Source: Sutcliffiella horikoshii
Lineage (GTDB): Bacteria; Bacillota; Bacilli; Bacillales; Bacillaceae_I
Direction: 5' to 3'
DNA length: 64,000 nucleotides
NCBI RefSeq assembly: GCF_002157855.1
Contig: NZ_CP020880.1
Span: 1,612,001-1,676,000, forward strand
The notes beneath the pieces were generated by a model. That model had not been told where the DNA came from, ran no database searches, and saw only the letters and a program-made list of their open reading frames with translations. Made by a program: the position numbers and the translations under genes. Below, one piece after another: positions 1 through 7,334 of the stretch (its first letter is position 1; each line of letters opens with the position of its first letter).

Positions 1-681
1 TCCCACATAATCAGTTTATGCGTAACTTTAGCACTCCTTTTTTATCTGTTTTTATTTAGAAATAAACCATGGATGAAGCGGGTAGGCAGGTGGTTGATCA
101 TCTTGGGCCTGGCTGGCTCTGAGATATGGCTGAACTATTGGTATTTTTCCACTAACATGTGGGATATCCGATACACATTACCCTTCCAGTTATGTTCTAT
201 ATGTTTATACCTTTGTGTATGGATGCTTCTGATGAGGCAGAAATGGGTATTTGAAGTGGTATATTTTCTCGGTGTCGGCGGGGCGCTACAGGCTTTGCTT
301 ACTCCAGAGTTGTTTTATGACTTTCCTCATTTTCGATTCTTACATTTTTTTATAGCACATATATCTATCATTCTAGCTGTATTTTATATGCTATGGGTTG
401 AAAAATTCCAAGTGAAGTTCAAGTCCGTTTGGAAAGCTTTTGCTGCTTTGAATGTTATTGCGTTAGTGGTGTTTTTGGTAAACCTTTTGACGGGTGGCAA
501 CTACATGTTCCTGGCTGAAAAGCCTACAAATGCAAGCCTCATAGACTTTTTGGGTCCGTATCCTTGGTATATTCTCTGGCTTGAATTAGTCGTATTAGCT
601 ATCTTTTTATTGTTATATGCTCCGTTCTTTATTAAAGAAAAATTGAAAGCATATAAGCATGAAAAATCTGGTGTTTTGTAA
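1..681 (+). CDS. TIGR02206/YwaF-like integral membrane protein, 5' end cut by the window
   Basis: The reading frame is open from base 1 without a start or stop, so the gene begins upstream of the window; an internal ATG at 73 is probably not the start. The visible part is almost entirely hydrophobic, with about six membrane segments and short charged loops, and ends in a basic cytoplasmic tail (KEKLKAYKHEK). The pattern, including an LPFQLCSI-type helix, fits the TIGR02206 (B. subtilis YwaF) family of membrane proteins with no known function. Family members are about 230 residues, so only the first few residues are missing. No partner gene is visible. Confidence 0.7.
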   Translation, partial: SHIISLCVTLALLFYLFLFRNKPWMKRVGRWLIILGLAGSEIWLNYWYFSTNMWDIRYTLPFQLCSICLYLCVWMLLMRQKWVFEVVYFLGVGGALQALLTPELFYDFPHFRFLHFFIAHISIILAVFYMLWVEKFQVKFKSVWKAFAALNVIALVVFLVNLLTGGNYMFLAEKPTNASLIDFLGPYPWYILWLELVVLAIFLLLYAPFFIKEKLKAYKHEKSGVL

Positions 682-870
682 TAGATATATTGTTGAACAT
701 ATGCAGGACTACTTTTATTAGACAATTAACGTGCATGTTGAGGTAGTTCGGTCGAATAGAACGTTACAAATAGACATTTTCACTTGATAGGAAAGTATTA
801 ATGGTTAATGGTATCCTTCATTTTCCAAAATTCAGCTATTTAATCCTTATTGTTTCACACACCAAACAAA

Positions 871-905
871 AACCGCCCCTAATCAATCTAGGGAGCGGTT
901 CTTTT
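871..905 (-). terminator. Rho-independent terminator
   Basis: AACCGCCCCT pairs with AGGGAGCGGTT across a short loop. There is an A-rich side upstream and CTTTTAAT downstream, so it can work in both directions. It lies directly behind the stop of the small minus-strand gene at 904-999 and about 190 bases after the YwaF-like gene. Confidence 0.7.
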
Positions 906-999
906 AATATTTCCTAATCGTTTTCATCACATATTTATATACACCAAAAAAGATAAGAGAAAATGCAACAACAATTATTATATCAATTAAAATTCCCAC
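904..999 (-). CDS. Small single-pass membrane protein (31 aa), hypothetical
   Basis: On the minus strand a GTG start at 999 opens 31 codons ending in TAA at 904. The peptide starts MGILIDIIIVVAFSLIFFG and ends in a basic tail (KYVMKTIRKY). It has one membrane segment of about 17 residues with a positive C-terminal side, typical of Bacillus small membrane proteins. A GGAGGG ribosome-binding site sits about 10 bases upstream (plus-strand 1010-1015), and a strong terminator overlaps the stop codon. The combination of SD, membrane helix, basic tail and terminator supports a real gene. The function is unknown; a toxin or stress peptide role is only a guess. Confidence 0.55.
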   Translation of the reverse strand: MGILIDIIIVVAFSLIFFGVYKYVMKTIRKY

Positions 1000-1169
1000 C
1001 TAAGCAATACCCTCCAACAAAAGCACTTTTACCACAATTCTATCCACAACTCCTTCAAGTTGCAAACTATAATGTTACAGGATGGTTAATTGTAATTTAT
1101 TATTTGTAATAGTCCTGTCATATTCCCGTATTTCGTCATAGTATGTAGAAAAACGAAGGGAAGATACAG

Positions 1170-1448
1170 ATGGGAAGTATAAAGAGATTTTTATTAATGT
1201 ACGCCGTAATCTTGGGTTTATTTTATGGAATGTTTTCAGCTTTAACCTATAACAGCATACAATTTAAAATAGAGAAACTTGAAGTGTTGGAAGAGCAATA
1301 TCTTGAAAAAGATGCAAAAGGGGAGATTCCGTATGCATTTAAGCAACAGTATGCAAAGGAATATAATGAATATGATCGCCTGCAAAATAGACTTCAATCC
1401 TTTTGGATGAAGTGGGTATTTGACTTTCCTGAATTTAAAAAACCTTAA
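1170..1448 (+). CDS. Hypothetical membrane-anchored protein, 92 aa
   Basis: The ATG start has a GAAGGGAAG ribosome-binding site a few bases upstream. The first 28 residues form one membrane segment (FLLMYAVILGLFYGMFSAL). A charged, probably coiled-coil stretch follows (about residues 30-75, rich in E, K, Q and Y), then a short aromatic C terminus (FWMKWVFDFPEF). I do not recognise the family. It stands alone, with no close neighbour on the same strand. Confidence 0.6.
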   Translation: MGSIKRFLLMYAVILGLFYGMFSALTYNSIQFKIEKLEVLEEQYLEKDAKGEIPYAFKQQYAKEYNEYDRLQNRLQSFWMKWVFDFPEFKKP

Positions 1449-1594
1449 AAGTTAAAAATGGTACATTATTCCTATCTTTCCTCTGTGAGGCCTGCTATGA
1501 AAGAGTTTAGGGGTAAGCTTGTAAGCATCTAGGAAAAAATTAGTAACGAATGTATGTTACACTGTAGCTAAGTCGAATATTTGGAGGTGTCATC

Positions 1595-1921
1595 TTGAAG
1601 ATTAATGTATTTCTAGATGATAGTCGCACATGTCCTAATGGGTATATACTCGTAGAAGACATTGACCAGTGCCTCACCTTGTTAGAGAGCCATGCAATTG
1701 GGCATCTCTCTTTGGACCATGACTTGTTGAACAGACATCGAAATGGTCTGCTTCTCGTTCATAAAATGGTGGAGAACGAGCTGTATGCGGATAGAATTAC
1801 TATTCATTCTGCAAACTCGGTTGGCAGTAAAGCAATGTATCGATATCTCAAGCAAGCGCAAGAAGATATGAAAATGCCGCCAAACATAAAAGTATTATTA
1901 AGACCTCTTCCGCTTTTTTAG
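1595..1921 (+). CDS. cREC-type receiver-like protein (cyclic-phosphate processing receiver domain)
   Basis: The start is TTG, preceded by a GGAGGT site at 1583-1588. The 108 residues make one small alpha/beta domain: INVFLDDSR (residues 2-10), a paired acidic motif LSLDHDLL around 39-46, ITIHSAN around 68-74, and GSKAMYRYL. This matches the cREC family, receiver-like domains proposed to act in cyclic nucleotide or ADP-ribose phosphate processing. The acidic residues of the receiver pocket are present, but no output domain follows. Its substrate and partner are unknown and no linked nucleotide-processing gene is nearby. Confidence 0.65.
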   Translation: MKINVFLDDSRTCPNGYILVEDIDQCLTLLESHAIGHLSLDHDLLNRHRNGLLLVHKMVENELYADRITIHSANSVGSKAMYRYLKQAQEDMKMPPNIKVLLRPLPLF

Positions 1922-2148
1922 GCGTCGCCCCTACACCTACGGTACACTCATTCTCATCAAACCGCAAAAGGGTTCGTACTTCTTCACATAAATCGGATCT
2001 CTCAACTAGAGTAATAAAACGGATAATCAAAAGCAAACAGTAACATTATCTGCTTTTTAATAGATTAAGGAATAGACTAGGCGGAAAGCTTCCGTTTGGT
2101 CTTTTTCGTTATTGTTGATAGAATAAAAAGAAAAAAGAGGTGAGGAGT

Positions 2149-2676
2149 ATGGAGGCGATATATGACCATATCGACCATGATTTACATATTCTTTTTGTCG
2201 GCTATAATCCAAGTATCCGCTCTGGTGAAACTGGCCACCATTATGCAAACCCAACCAACAGGTTTTGGAGCATTCTTTTTGAATCAGGCATCACTCCCAG
2301 AAAATATGCACCAACAGAGGATTTTAAGTTAGTGGAACTTCAATATGGTTTGACCAACATTGTATCAAGGCCTACCATTGGAGCGGCAGATATAACCAAA
2401 GAGGAATACCAAAAAGGTAGAGAAGAGTTGAAAGAGAAAATAGAATTCTTTCAACCAAAAATCGTATGTTTTGTTGGTAAAGGAGTGTATCAGGAATATA
2501 GCGGAATCCGTCAAGTTGAGTGGGGAAAACAGGATAAGAACCTAGTAGAAGGGACCGTAGATTTTGTAGCTCCATCGTCTAGTGGACTTGTCAGAATGAA
2601 AAAAGAGGAGATCGTAAACATATACCGGAACCTAAATTTATTAAAGAATAGTATTGTAGCCCAAAAAGCAAATTAA
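2149..2676 (+). CDS. mug: Mismatch-specific uracil-DNA glycosylase (Mug/TDG family)
   Basis: This 175-aa protein removes uracil or modified bases from mismatched DNA. Motif GYNPS (residues 18-22) matches the family's catalytic G-[IV]-N-P-[GS] loop, with Asn20 as the expected catalytic residue. NPTNRFW (34-40) and a C-terminal SSSGLVRM match the other conserved Mug blocks. The ATG at 2149 is chosen because GAGGTGAGG lies just in front of it; a GTG nine bases upstream would be inside that ribosome-binding site. A bidirectional terminator follows the stop. It is a single-gene unit. Confidence 0.85.
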   Translation: MEAIYDHIDHDLHILFVGYNPSIRSGETGHHYANPTNRFWSILFESGITPRKYAPTEDFKLVELQYGLTNIVSRPTIGAADITKEEYQKGREELKEKIEFFQPKIVCFVGKGVYQEYSGIRQVEWGKQDKNLVEGTVDFVAPSSSGLVRMKKEEIVNIYRNLNLLKNSIVAQKAN

Positions 2677-2712
2677 AAAACACTTCCTCCATCACCGAGC
2701 GAAGTGTTTTTT
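2675..2712. terminator. Bidirectional terminator between mug and the coiled-coil gene
   Basis: AAAACACTTC and GAAGTGTTTT form a ten-pair stem around a 14-base loop, with A and T runs on the two sides. It serves the plus-strand mug gene and the convergent minus-strand gene at 2726. Confidence 0.85.
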
Positions 2713-2725
2713 GTATTCGGAAGAA

Positions 2726-2995
2726 TTACTTTGGAATAACAGACGTCTTTTGTTCTTGTTCTATTGACCTTAACGCATTCCTTATTTCTAACATATTTTC
2801 AATTTGGAGAGTGAGTGTGTGTTTAATTAATGTATTTTTCTCTTGCTGCCCATCCTTCAAATTGGTAACATCTTTTTTTAAAACAGAACTATTATGCTTT
2901 AGCACTTCTTGTTCTTGCAAAAGGGCTAATTGAGCTGCTTTTATTTCTTTTAATTCAACCAGTATTTCATTTAGTACCTTCTCCATCTTTTTCAC
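2726..2995 (-). CDS. Small coiled-coil protein, hypothetical (89 aa)
   Basis: The ATG at 2995 is preceded by an AAAGGAGTG ribosome-binding site. The sequence is one long charged helix with heptad-like spacing of L, I and V (for example LNEILVELKEIKAAQLALLQEQEVL). It has no cysteine, signal peptide or membrane segment. Similar short coiled-coil proteins are common in Bacillus and lack a known role. It converges on mug through a shared terminator. Confidence 0.6.
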   Translation of the reverse strand: MKKMEKVLNEILVELKEIKAAQLALLQEQEVLKHNSSVLKKDVTNLKDGQQEKNTLIKHTLTLQIENMLEIRNALRSIEQEQKTSVIPK

Positions 2996-3137
2996 TCCTT
3001 TTATAAGAAGGAATATCTTCTTATTTTTTCATATACCCTACATACTTAGATATATATAGTTTAAATACTCTTTCTGGAAAGACTTTAAACACAATAAGGA
3101 AAACTTGAACGATTAAAAAAATGAGGGGAAAGAAAAA

Positions 3138-3159
3138 ACCCGACAAATTAACGTCGGGT
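3138..3159 (-). terminator. Terminator of the RsbR-like gene, with the stop codon in its loop
   Basis: ACCCGAC (3138-3144) pairs with GTCGGGT (3153-3159). On the minus strand the hairpin runs into a T tract. The TAA of the upstream gene (3148-3150) lies inside the eight-base loop, so translation ends within the terminator. Confidence 0.85.
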
Positions 3160-3993
3160 ATCTGATGAATGAGGTAAAGTCAGTGCGCCTGCCAATGTTG
3201 GCTTTATAGAGATATTATTAAAGGATATTCCTAGTTGAACGGTTGTTTGTGCGATTTCAGGTCTGATTCCTGATAATGTTGTTTTTACTCCAATAAGGTT
3301 CAACGCCTTTATTAGATTGAAAATTTGGTCGGCAACAAGGGTATCAATGATCACCACGCCTGAGAGGTCAATATATAAATGATTGATTCCCTTTTTCCCA
3401 CATTGTTCCAAGGTGTTTTCAAGTATAAATTTTGCCCTGCTTGTATCAATTTCTCCAACCAATGGCAAGAGGGCCCGATTATTATCAAGGGCAATGACTG
3501 GTGAACTTAATTCTTTGATCATGTCCTGCTGGGCTTGCAGTCGTTCTTCTGAATACTTTTGGTTTTCTTCGACGAATTTTAGCACCACATTATCAAAAGC
3601 TTTCGTTATCATATGATTCCACAATAACTGATGCTCTTTTTCTTCTTGGTGCAGAGTGACAAATTCGTCAATGAATTTTAAATACTGGCCACGCACTCTG
3701 AAGAATTCTTGCAAAATATGATGGATTGGGGTTTGTAGATGTTGCTCATCCTGTGCAATAGACAAGATCCAACTTTCAAAGTCTTTGAAAAATTTATCTT
3801 CTTCTTCAATAAAAATTTTGCATAATTGAAGGTGGAATTCGAAATTCTGCTTTTTTAAAGTAGCGACCACCTCAGGATTTGTCGAAGCGTACACTCCTTT
3901 GGAATTTGTTTTATCCAAGGATTCGTACCATTCTTCTGTTAAAACTTTAGCTTTTTCTAATAAGAATGTATGTAGTTCACTATTTCGATGCAT
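3148..3993 (-). CDS. RsbR-family stressosome protein (RsbR N-terminal domain + STAS)
   Basis: A 281-aa protein with an N-terminal helical, globin-like RsbR_N sensor region (about 1-150), a linker helix (EERLQAQQDMIKELSSPV), and a C-terminal STAS domain (about 165-275). In the RsbR family such proteins build the stressosome with RsbS and release RsbT to switch on SigB. Thr184 (GEIDTSRA) and Thr218 (VIIDTLVA) sit where RsbRA is phosphorylated by RsbT. The gene is alone, without rsbS or rsbT, as for B. subtilis RsbRB/RC/RD. A SigB-type promoter precedes it, suggesting feedback. A paralogue lies at 46638-47477. Which stress it senses cannot be read from the sequence. Confidence 0.85.
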   Translation of the reverse strand: MHRNSELHTFLLEKAKVLTEEWYESLDKTNSKGVYASTNPEVVATLKKQNFEFHLQLCKIFIEEEDKFFKDFESWILSIAQDEQHLQTPIHHILQEFFRVRGQYLKFIDEFVTLHQEEKEHQLLWNHMITKAFDNVVLKFVEENQKYSEERLQAQQDMIKELSSPVIALDNNRALLPLVGEIDTSRAKFILENTLEQCGKKGINHLYIDLSGVVIIDTLVADQIFNLIKALNLIGVKTTLSGIRPEIAQTTVQLGISFNNISIKPTLAGALTLPHSSDTRR

Positions 3994-4021
3994 GTTTAGT
4001 TCCCCCTAACTCTCTCCCTGT

Positions 4022-4047
4022 TTACCCTTTATACTAGCTGGTTAAAC
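4022..4047 (-). promoter_or_regulatory. Predicted SigB promoter for the RsbR-like gene
   Basis: Read on the minus strand: GTTTAA (4042-4047), 14 bases, then GGGTAA (4022-4027). The SigB consensus is GTTTAA-N12-14-GGGWAW. Transcription would start roughly 20 bases ahead of the ATG at 3993. Confidence 0.65.
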
Positions 4048-4052
4048 TATTT

Positions 4053-5015
4053 TTAATAGCCTTTTTTGTAATCAACCAAATTTTTTAAAGGCTTCTCATT
4101 CTTTAGATATTGTTTCAGGTTTGGAATAAAAATATCCTCCATAACACGTTTCGTATAATGCTCTGTTGAACCTGATGTGTGAGGAGTGATAATGACATGG
4201 TCCATATCCCATAAAGGGCTCTTTTCTTCTAAGGGCTCTTTGGTAAAAACATCAAGACCAGCACCGGCAATGACGCTCTCTTGTAGGGCTTGTACTAGTT
4301 CATGCTCCACGATTACTTCCCCGCGCCCTATATTAATGAGGAAAGCGGTCTTTTTCATACGTTTGAATTCTTCTAAGCCGAACATTCCATCCGTTTGATC
4401 TGTCAAAGGAAGTGTAATCACCACATAATCGCATTTTGGTAAAACTTCATGTAATCTGTCAGGCGTGAACATTTCATCAACATTGTCAGCAGCTTTGCCT
4501 GAATGACGAACTCCGATAACATTCATTCGAAAAGCTTTAGCAATCCTAGCGGTTTCTTTTCCAATCTCACCTACTCCAACAATACCAATAGTCTTTTCGT
4601 GAATTTCAAGGTTCATTTGTGCATGATGCCAATCTTTCTTCTGTTGTTGCTTCACATAGGTATGTATCTTTCTGGTCAAACTAAGTATGAGGGCGAAAAT
4701 TGTCTCAGAAATTGGATAGGCATGAACACCATTGGCACTTGTTAAAAGAATTCCCTTCTCAGCAAGTGTTGGTAGCGGCATACTGTTGACACCTGCACTC
4801 CACGATTGTATCCAACGAAGATTAGAACCTTCGACTAAAGATAGCTTCTCCAGATCCTTTTTCCATCCAACTACTACTTCGGCCTCTTTTGCATAAGGCT
4901 CCCATATTTCTTTGTCTTTTCCCACTATAACTTCAAATCGCGGGGCAAGTTCTTTGATTTGATTCGTATAATCTTGTCCGATATTTTGTGTGATAAGCAT
5001 AAGTCGATTAGACAT
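4053..5015 (-). CDS. D-isomer-specific 2-hydroxyacid dehydrogenase family protein
   Basis: A 320-aa NAD(P)-dependent oxidoreductase that would interconvert a 2-oxoacid and a D-2-hydroxyacid. The Rossmann signature GVGEIG is at 147-152. The catalytic set of the family is visible: Arg231 (INIGRGEV), Glu260 (DVFTKEPL) and His279 (ITPHTSG). The length is usual for the family. The short catalytic domain with a GVN/NGVHA substrate loop resembles glyoxylate/hydroxypyruvate reductase-like members more than SerA, and there is no ACT domain. The substrate is not known and no pathway partner is adjacent. Confidence 0.85.
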   Translation of the reverse strand: MSNRLMLITQNIGQDYTNQIKELAPRFEVIVGKDKEIWEPYAKEAEVVVGWKKDLEKLSLVEGSNLRWIQSWSAGVNSMPLPTLAEKGILLTSANGVHAYPISETIFALILSLTRKIHTYVKQQQKKDWHHAQMNLEIHEKTIGIVGVGEIGKETARIAKAFRMNVIGVRHSGKAADNVDEMFTPDRLHEVLPKCDYVVITLPLTDQTDGMFGLEEFKRMKKTAFLINIGRGEVIVEHELVQALQESVIAGAGLDVFTKEPLEEKSPLWDMDHVIITPHTSGSTEHYTKRVMEDIFIPNLKQYLKNEKPLKNLVDYKKGY

Positions 5016-5116
5016 TTGTATGAACTCCTTAAATTTTGGTCTTTATATTATTTTAACAGATAATAGATAATTATTAGAAATTTAAAGGGTTGTTTCGATG
5101 GTTTGGGGGTGAAGTG

Positions 5117-5194
5117 TTGAATAATAGTAGTAGAATGCTGAAAAAGTATATAATGAATGAAGGAAAAATTCTAGAACGGTTTGGGCACAAATGA
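5117..5194 (+). CDS. Candidate 25-codon small ORF (weak)
   Basis: A TTG start preceded by GGGGGTGAAG opens a 25-residue basic peptide (KKYIMNEGKILERFGHK at its end). It stops at 5194, just before a terminator at 5206-5239. The spacing of ribosome-binding site, ORF and terminator is suggestive, but codon bias cannot be judged at this length. The transcript could equally be a short non-coding RNA. Confidence 0.22.
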   Translation: MNNSSRMLKKYIMNEGKILERFGHK

Positions 5195-5205
5195 TTGGCA
5201 ATACA

Positions 5206-5239
5206 CCTGTTACGAATACGGCAGGTGCTTTTTTTAATT
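5206..5239 (+). terminator. Terminator in the intergenic region before the ECF sigma gene
   Basis: CACCTG and CAGGTG pair around a 12-base loop, followed by CTTTTTTTAA. No annotated plus-strand gene lies directly upstream except the weak 25-codon ORF, so a short unannotated transcript is implied. Confidence 0.7.
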
Positions 5240-5242
5240 TGT

Positions 5243-5271
5243 TAAAACTTTTCGCAGAATCAATGTGTCTA
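5243..5271 (+). promoter_or_regulatory. Predicted ECF-type promoter (autoregulation of the sigma gene)
   Basis: TAAAAC (5243-5248), 17 bases, then TGTCTA (5266-5271). This resembles the AAC ... GTC architecture of Bacillus ECF promoters. It is placed about 45 bases before the sigma gene start. Confidence 0.4.
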
Positions 5272-5313
5272 ATAAGTATAAAACAGCAAAAGAGCTTTTA
5301 GGAGCGTGAGATT

Positions 5314-5835
5314 TTGGAGAAGAAATGGTTGGTGCAGAAAGCGAAAAAGGGAGATGAAGAGGCGTTCTTTGCCCTCATTTCGTCACATAAGGAACAACTC
5401 TATAGAATTGCCTATTCCTACTTGAAAAATGAAGCAGATTCGCTTGAGGCCATTCAAGAGGTGACGTATAGAGCGTTTAAGGGGATAAAAAAACTGAAGC
5501 AGGCTGACTATTTTTCGACCTGGCTTGTAAGAATCATGATTAATTACTGCAGGGATGAATGGAAAAAGAAAAAACGGGAGCCTATTATGCAAGTGAAGAT
5601 GAAAGAGCCGTATACAGAAGATAATAATCTTCAGCTGGAAGTACAAGAGGCTATCTCTTTATTAGGAGATCCATACCAGACAGTCATTCAACTCCGTTAC
5701 ATGGAGGATTTCATGATTAAAGATATCGCAAAGGTAATGGATTCATCAGAGAATACCGTGAAAACATGGTTGAGAAAAGGCTTGGAAAAATTACGTCAGT
5801 ACTGGGATGAGAAGGGAGGAAGCGAGCATGTTTGA
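5314..5835 (+). CDS. ECF RNA polymerase sigma factor
   Basis: A 173-aa group IV sigma factor. Region 2 spans about residues 10-75 (FFALISSHKEQLYRIAYSYLKN ... FSTWLVRIMINYC) and region 4 about 105-165 (YQTVIQLRYMEDFMIKDIAKVM, then a helix-turn-helix ENTVKTWLRKGLEKLR). There is no region 1.1 or 3. The start is TTG with TAGGAG upstream. Its last codons overlap the next gene by eight bases, so sigma and anti-sigma are translationally coupled. The partner is a DUF4179 membrane protein, the same class as RsiV of the B. subtilis SigV system. The inducing signal is unknown. Confidence 0.88.
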   Translation: MEKKWLVQKAKKGDEEAFFALISSHKEQLYRIAYSYLKNEADSLEAIQEVTYRAFKGIKKLKQADYFSTWLVRIMINYCRDEWKKKKREPIMQVKMKEPYTEDNNLQLEVQEAISLLGDPYQTVIQLRYMEDFMIKDIAKVMDSSENTVKTWLRKGLEKLRQYWDEKGGSEHV

Positions 5836-7159
5836 AAAAGAAGAAAAGAAGCTGTATGAGTTAAAAAAGGAATACGGTAATGTGGAAATCCCTAGTGAAA
5901 TTGATGATTTCATTAGGAGCGGAATCAGAAAAGTTAAAAATACTACACGACCTTCTTTCTGGAAAATTGGCATGGTTGCTGCAAGCATCCTCCTAATCAT
6001 TTTCCTTACCTCCATTAGGGTATCCCCTGCATTTGCAAACTACGTCAGTACTATTCCTGGGATGGAGAGGATAGTGGAGCTGATTCATCATAATAAAGGA
6101 ATTATGTCAGCGGTGGAAAACGACTATCTTCAGGAAGTGGGAATCACAAAAGAGGAAGATGGCGTGTCATTGACGATAGATGCCATCATAGTGGATGAAG
6201 CGCAGATGTTAATTTTTTATACCATTGAAAGTGATCTTAACTATCCCACTATTAATCTTAGTAATATTAAATTGAAGTCACAGTCAGGTGAAGAGCTTGA
6301 TGTGGATGGATTATCTTATGGAAGCCATGGGGAAGTAATGAAAGGCGAAAAGGTTTCAGGCCAAATAAAAGTCATTTATTCAGACAAAGAGGTCATTCCT
6401 GAAAAAATCAATTTTGAAACTGGCGTTAATATTAATGAAGTAGAAGTAATAAAGGGGTTGAATTTTCCTATCGAAGTGGATACACAGAAATTCTCAGCAA
6501 TTACACACGAGATAGCAATTGATAAGTCCGTAGAAGCTGGTGAACAGTCTATCTACTTTGAAAAGATGGAAATCCATCCGACTCGAATTGCGTTATTCTT
6601 AGAGTATGACGAGTCTAATACACACGAAATATTCCGTTTTGATGATATAGCGCTTGAAGACGAGAAAGGGAATAGATGGATTTCAGACGGTAGCTCTTCA
6701 ATGGAGGATAATAAAATAGTAATGTACTTTGAGAGCAATTACTTTTCTGAACCTCAGCAACTTAATCTGGTCTTCTCTTCATTTACGGCTCTCCCTAAAG
6801 ATGAACTAGAAGTAGTTGTTGATCTAGAAAAAGAAAGTATTATCAAAGCGCCAAGTGATAAGCGGTTAAAAAAGGTTTGGTTGGATGATGGAGAAAAAGA
6901 TAGGAAAGGGATATATTTTCAGATTGAGGTCGATCCAAAGGACCATAATTATTTCTTTAGTCTTTTCGATAACAACATTATCGACGCTGATGGAACTGTT
7001 CATGAATATACTACGAGAACCTATTCGTATATTGATGGAACAAATTTATTTGAACAAGGGATGATAGTGGATACTGATAAGATGGTAAGCCCGATTACAT
7101 TTAAAATTGCAGAATACCCTTCAAGAATAACAGAAGAAGTCAAAGTGAAAATAAAATAA
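5828..7159 (+). CDS. DUF4179 membrane anti-sigma factor
   Basis: The start at 5828 has GGGAGGA in front of it and overlaps the sigma gene as ATGTTTGA. An upstream in-frame ATG at 5807 lacks a ribosome-binding site. The 443-aa protein has a short cytoplasmic N terminus (1-44, sigma-binding by analogy), one membrane segment (about 45-63) and a large extracytoplasmic part. That part opens with the typical SPAFANYVS-IPG motif of DUF4179 and continues as beta-rich repeats to the end. It would hold the ECF factor at the membrane and release it on an envelope signal, usually through regulated proteolysis. A strong terminator closes the two-gene operon. Confidence 0.82.
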   Translation: MFEKEEKKLYELKKEYGNVEIPSEIDDFIRSGIRKVKNTTRPSFWKIGMVAASILLIIFLTSIRVSPAFANYVSTIPGMERIVELIHHNKGIMSAVENDYLQEVGITKEEDGVSLTIDAIIVDEAQMLIFYTIESDLNYPTINLSNIKLKSQSGEELDVDGLSYGSHGEVMKGEKVSGQIKVIYSDKEVIPEKINFETGVNINEVEVIKGLNFPIEVDTQKFSAITHEIAIDKSVEAGEQSIYFEKMEIHPTRIALFLEYDESNTHEIFRFDDIALEDEKGNRWISDGSSSMEDNKIVMYFESNYFSEPQQLNLVFSSFTALPKDELEVVVDLEKESIIKAPSDKRLKKVWLDDGEKDRKGIYFQIEVDPKDHNYFFSLFDNNIIDADGTVHEYTTRTYSYIDGTNLFEQGMIVDTDKMVSPITFKIAEYPSRITEEVKVKIK

Positions 7160-7163
7160 CCGG

Positions 7164-7204
7164 AGTAAAAGGACACAGCTTAGAAAGTGATGTGTCCTTT
7201 TACT
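7164..7204 (+). terminator. Terminator of the sigma/anti-sigma operon
   Basis: A 13-base perfect stem: AGTAAAAGGACAC (7164-7176) with GTGTCCTTTTACT (7192-7204). The loop is 15 bases and the flanks are T-rich. Confidence 0.85.
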
Positions 7205-7227
7205 TTTATAGTAATTTTCCAGTTATC

Positions 7228-7255
7228 ATACAGTTTGTGTGGATTCCGTACACTT
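7228..7255. promoter_or_regulatory. Candidate upstream activator sites for the sigma-54 promoter
   Basis: ATACAG at 7228-7233 and CCGTACACTT at 7246-7255. The second, read on the other strand, is AAGTGTACGG. It differs by one base from AAGTGTACAG at 23699-23708 in front of the second sigma-54 promoter in this window. They are likely binding half-sites for the activator encoded at 21845, by inference only. Confidence 0.4.
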
Positions 7256-7281
7256 TTAATTAAAAACACTATCACCTTTAC

Positions 7282-7297
7282 TGGCATGCTTTTTGCA
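7282..7297 (+). promoter_or_regulatory. Sigma-54 (SigL) -24/-12 promoter
   Basis: TGGCAT-GCTTT-TTGCA, matching the sigma-54 consensus TGGCAC-N5-TTGCW with one change. It lies about 38 bases before the start of the dehydrogenase gene. No SigA-like promoter is evident in the gap. Confidence 0.75.
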
Positions 7298-7334
7298 TTA
7301 AACAATAGTAATACTTAAAAGGAGGTAGTCCACT

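Larger units (their letters stand above)
682..1169. other. Intergenic region
   Basis: Apart from the 31-aa gene and its terminator, nothing is recognised. The part at 1016-1165 is AT-rich and should hold two divergent promoters, one for the minus-strand small gene and one for the 1170 gene. I could not pick a convincing -35/-10 pair. Confidence 0.5.
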
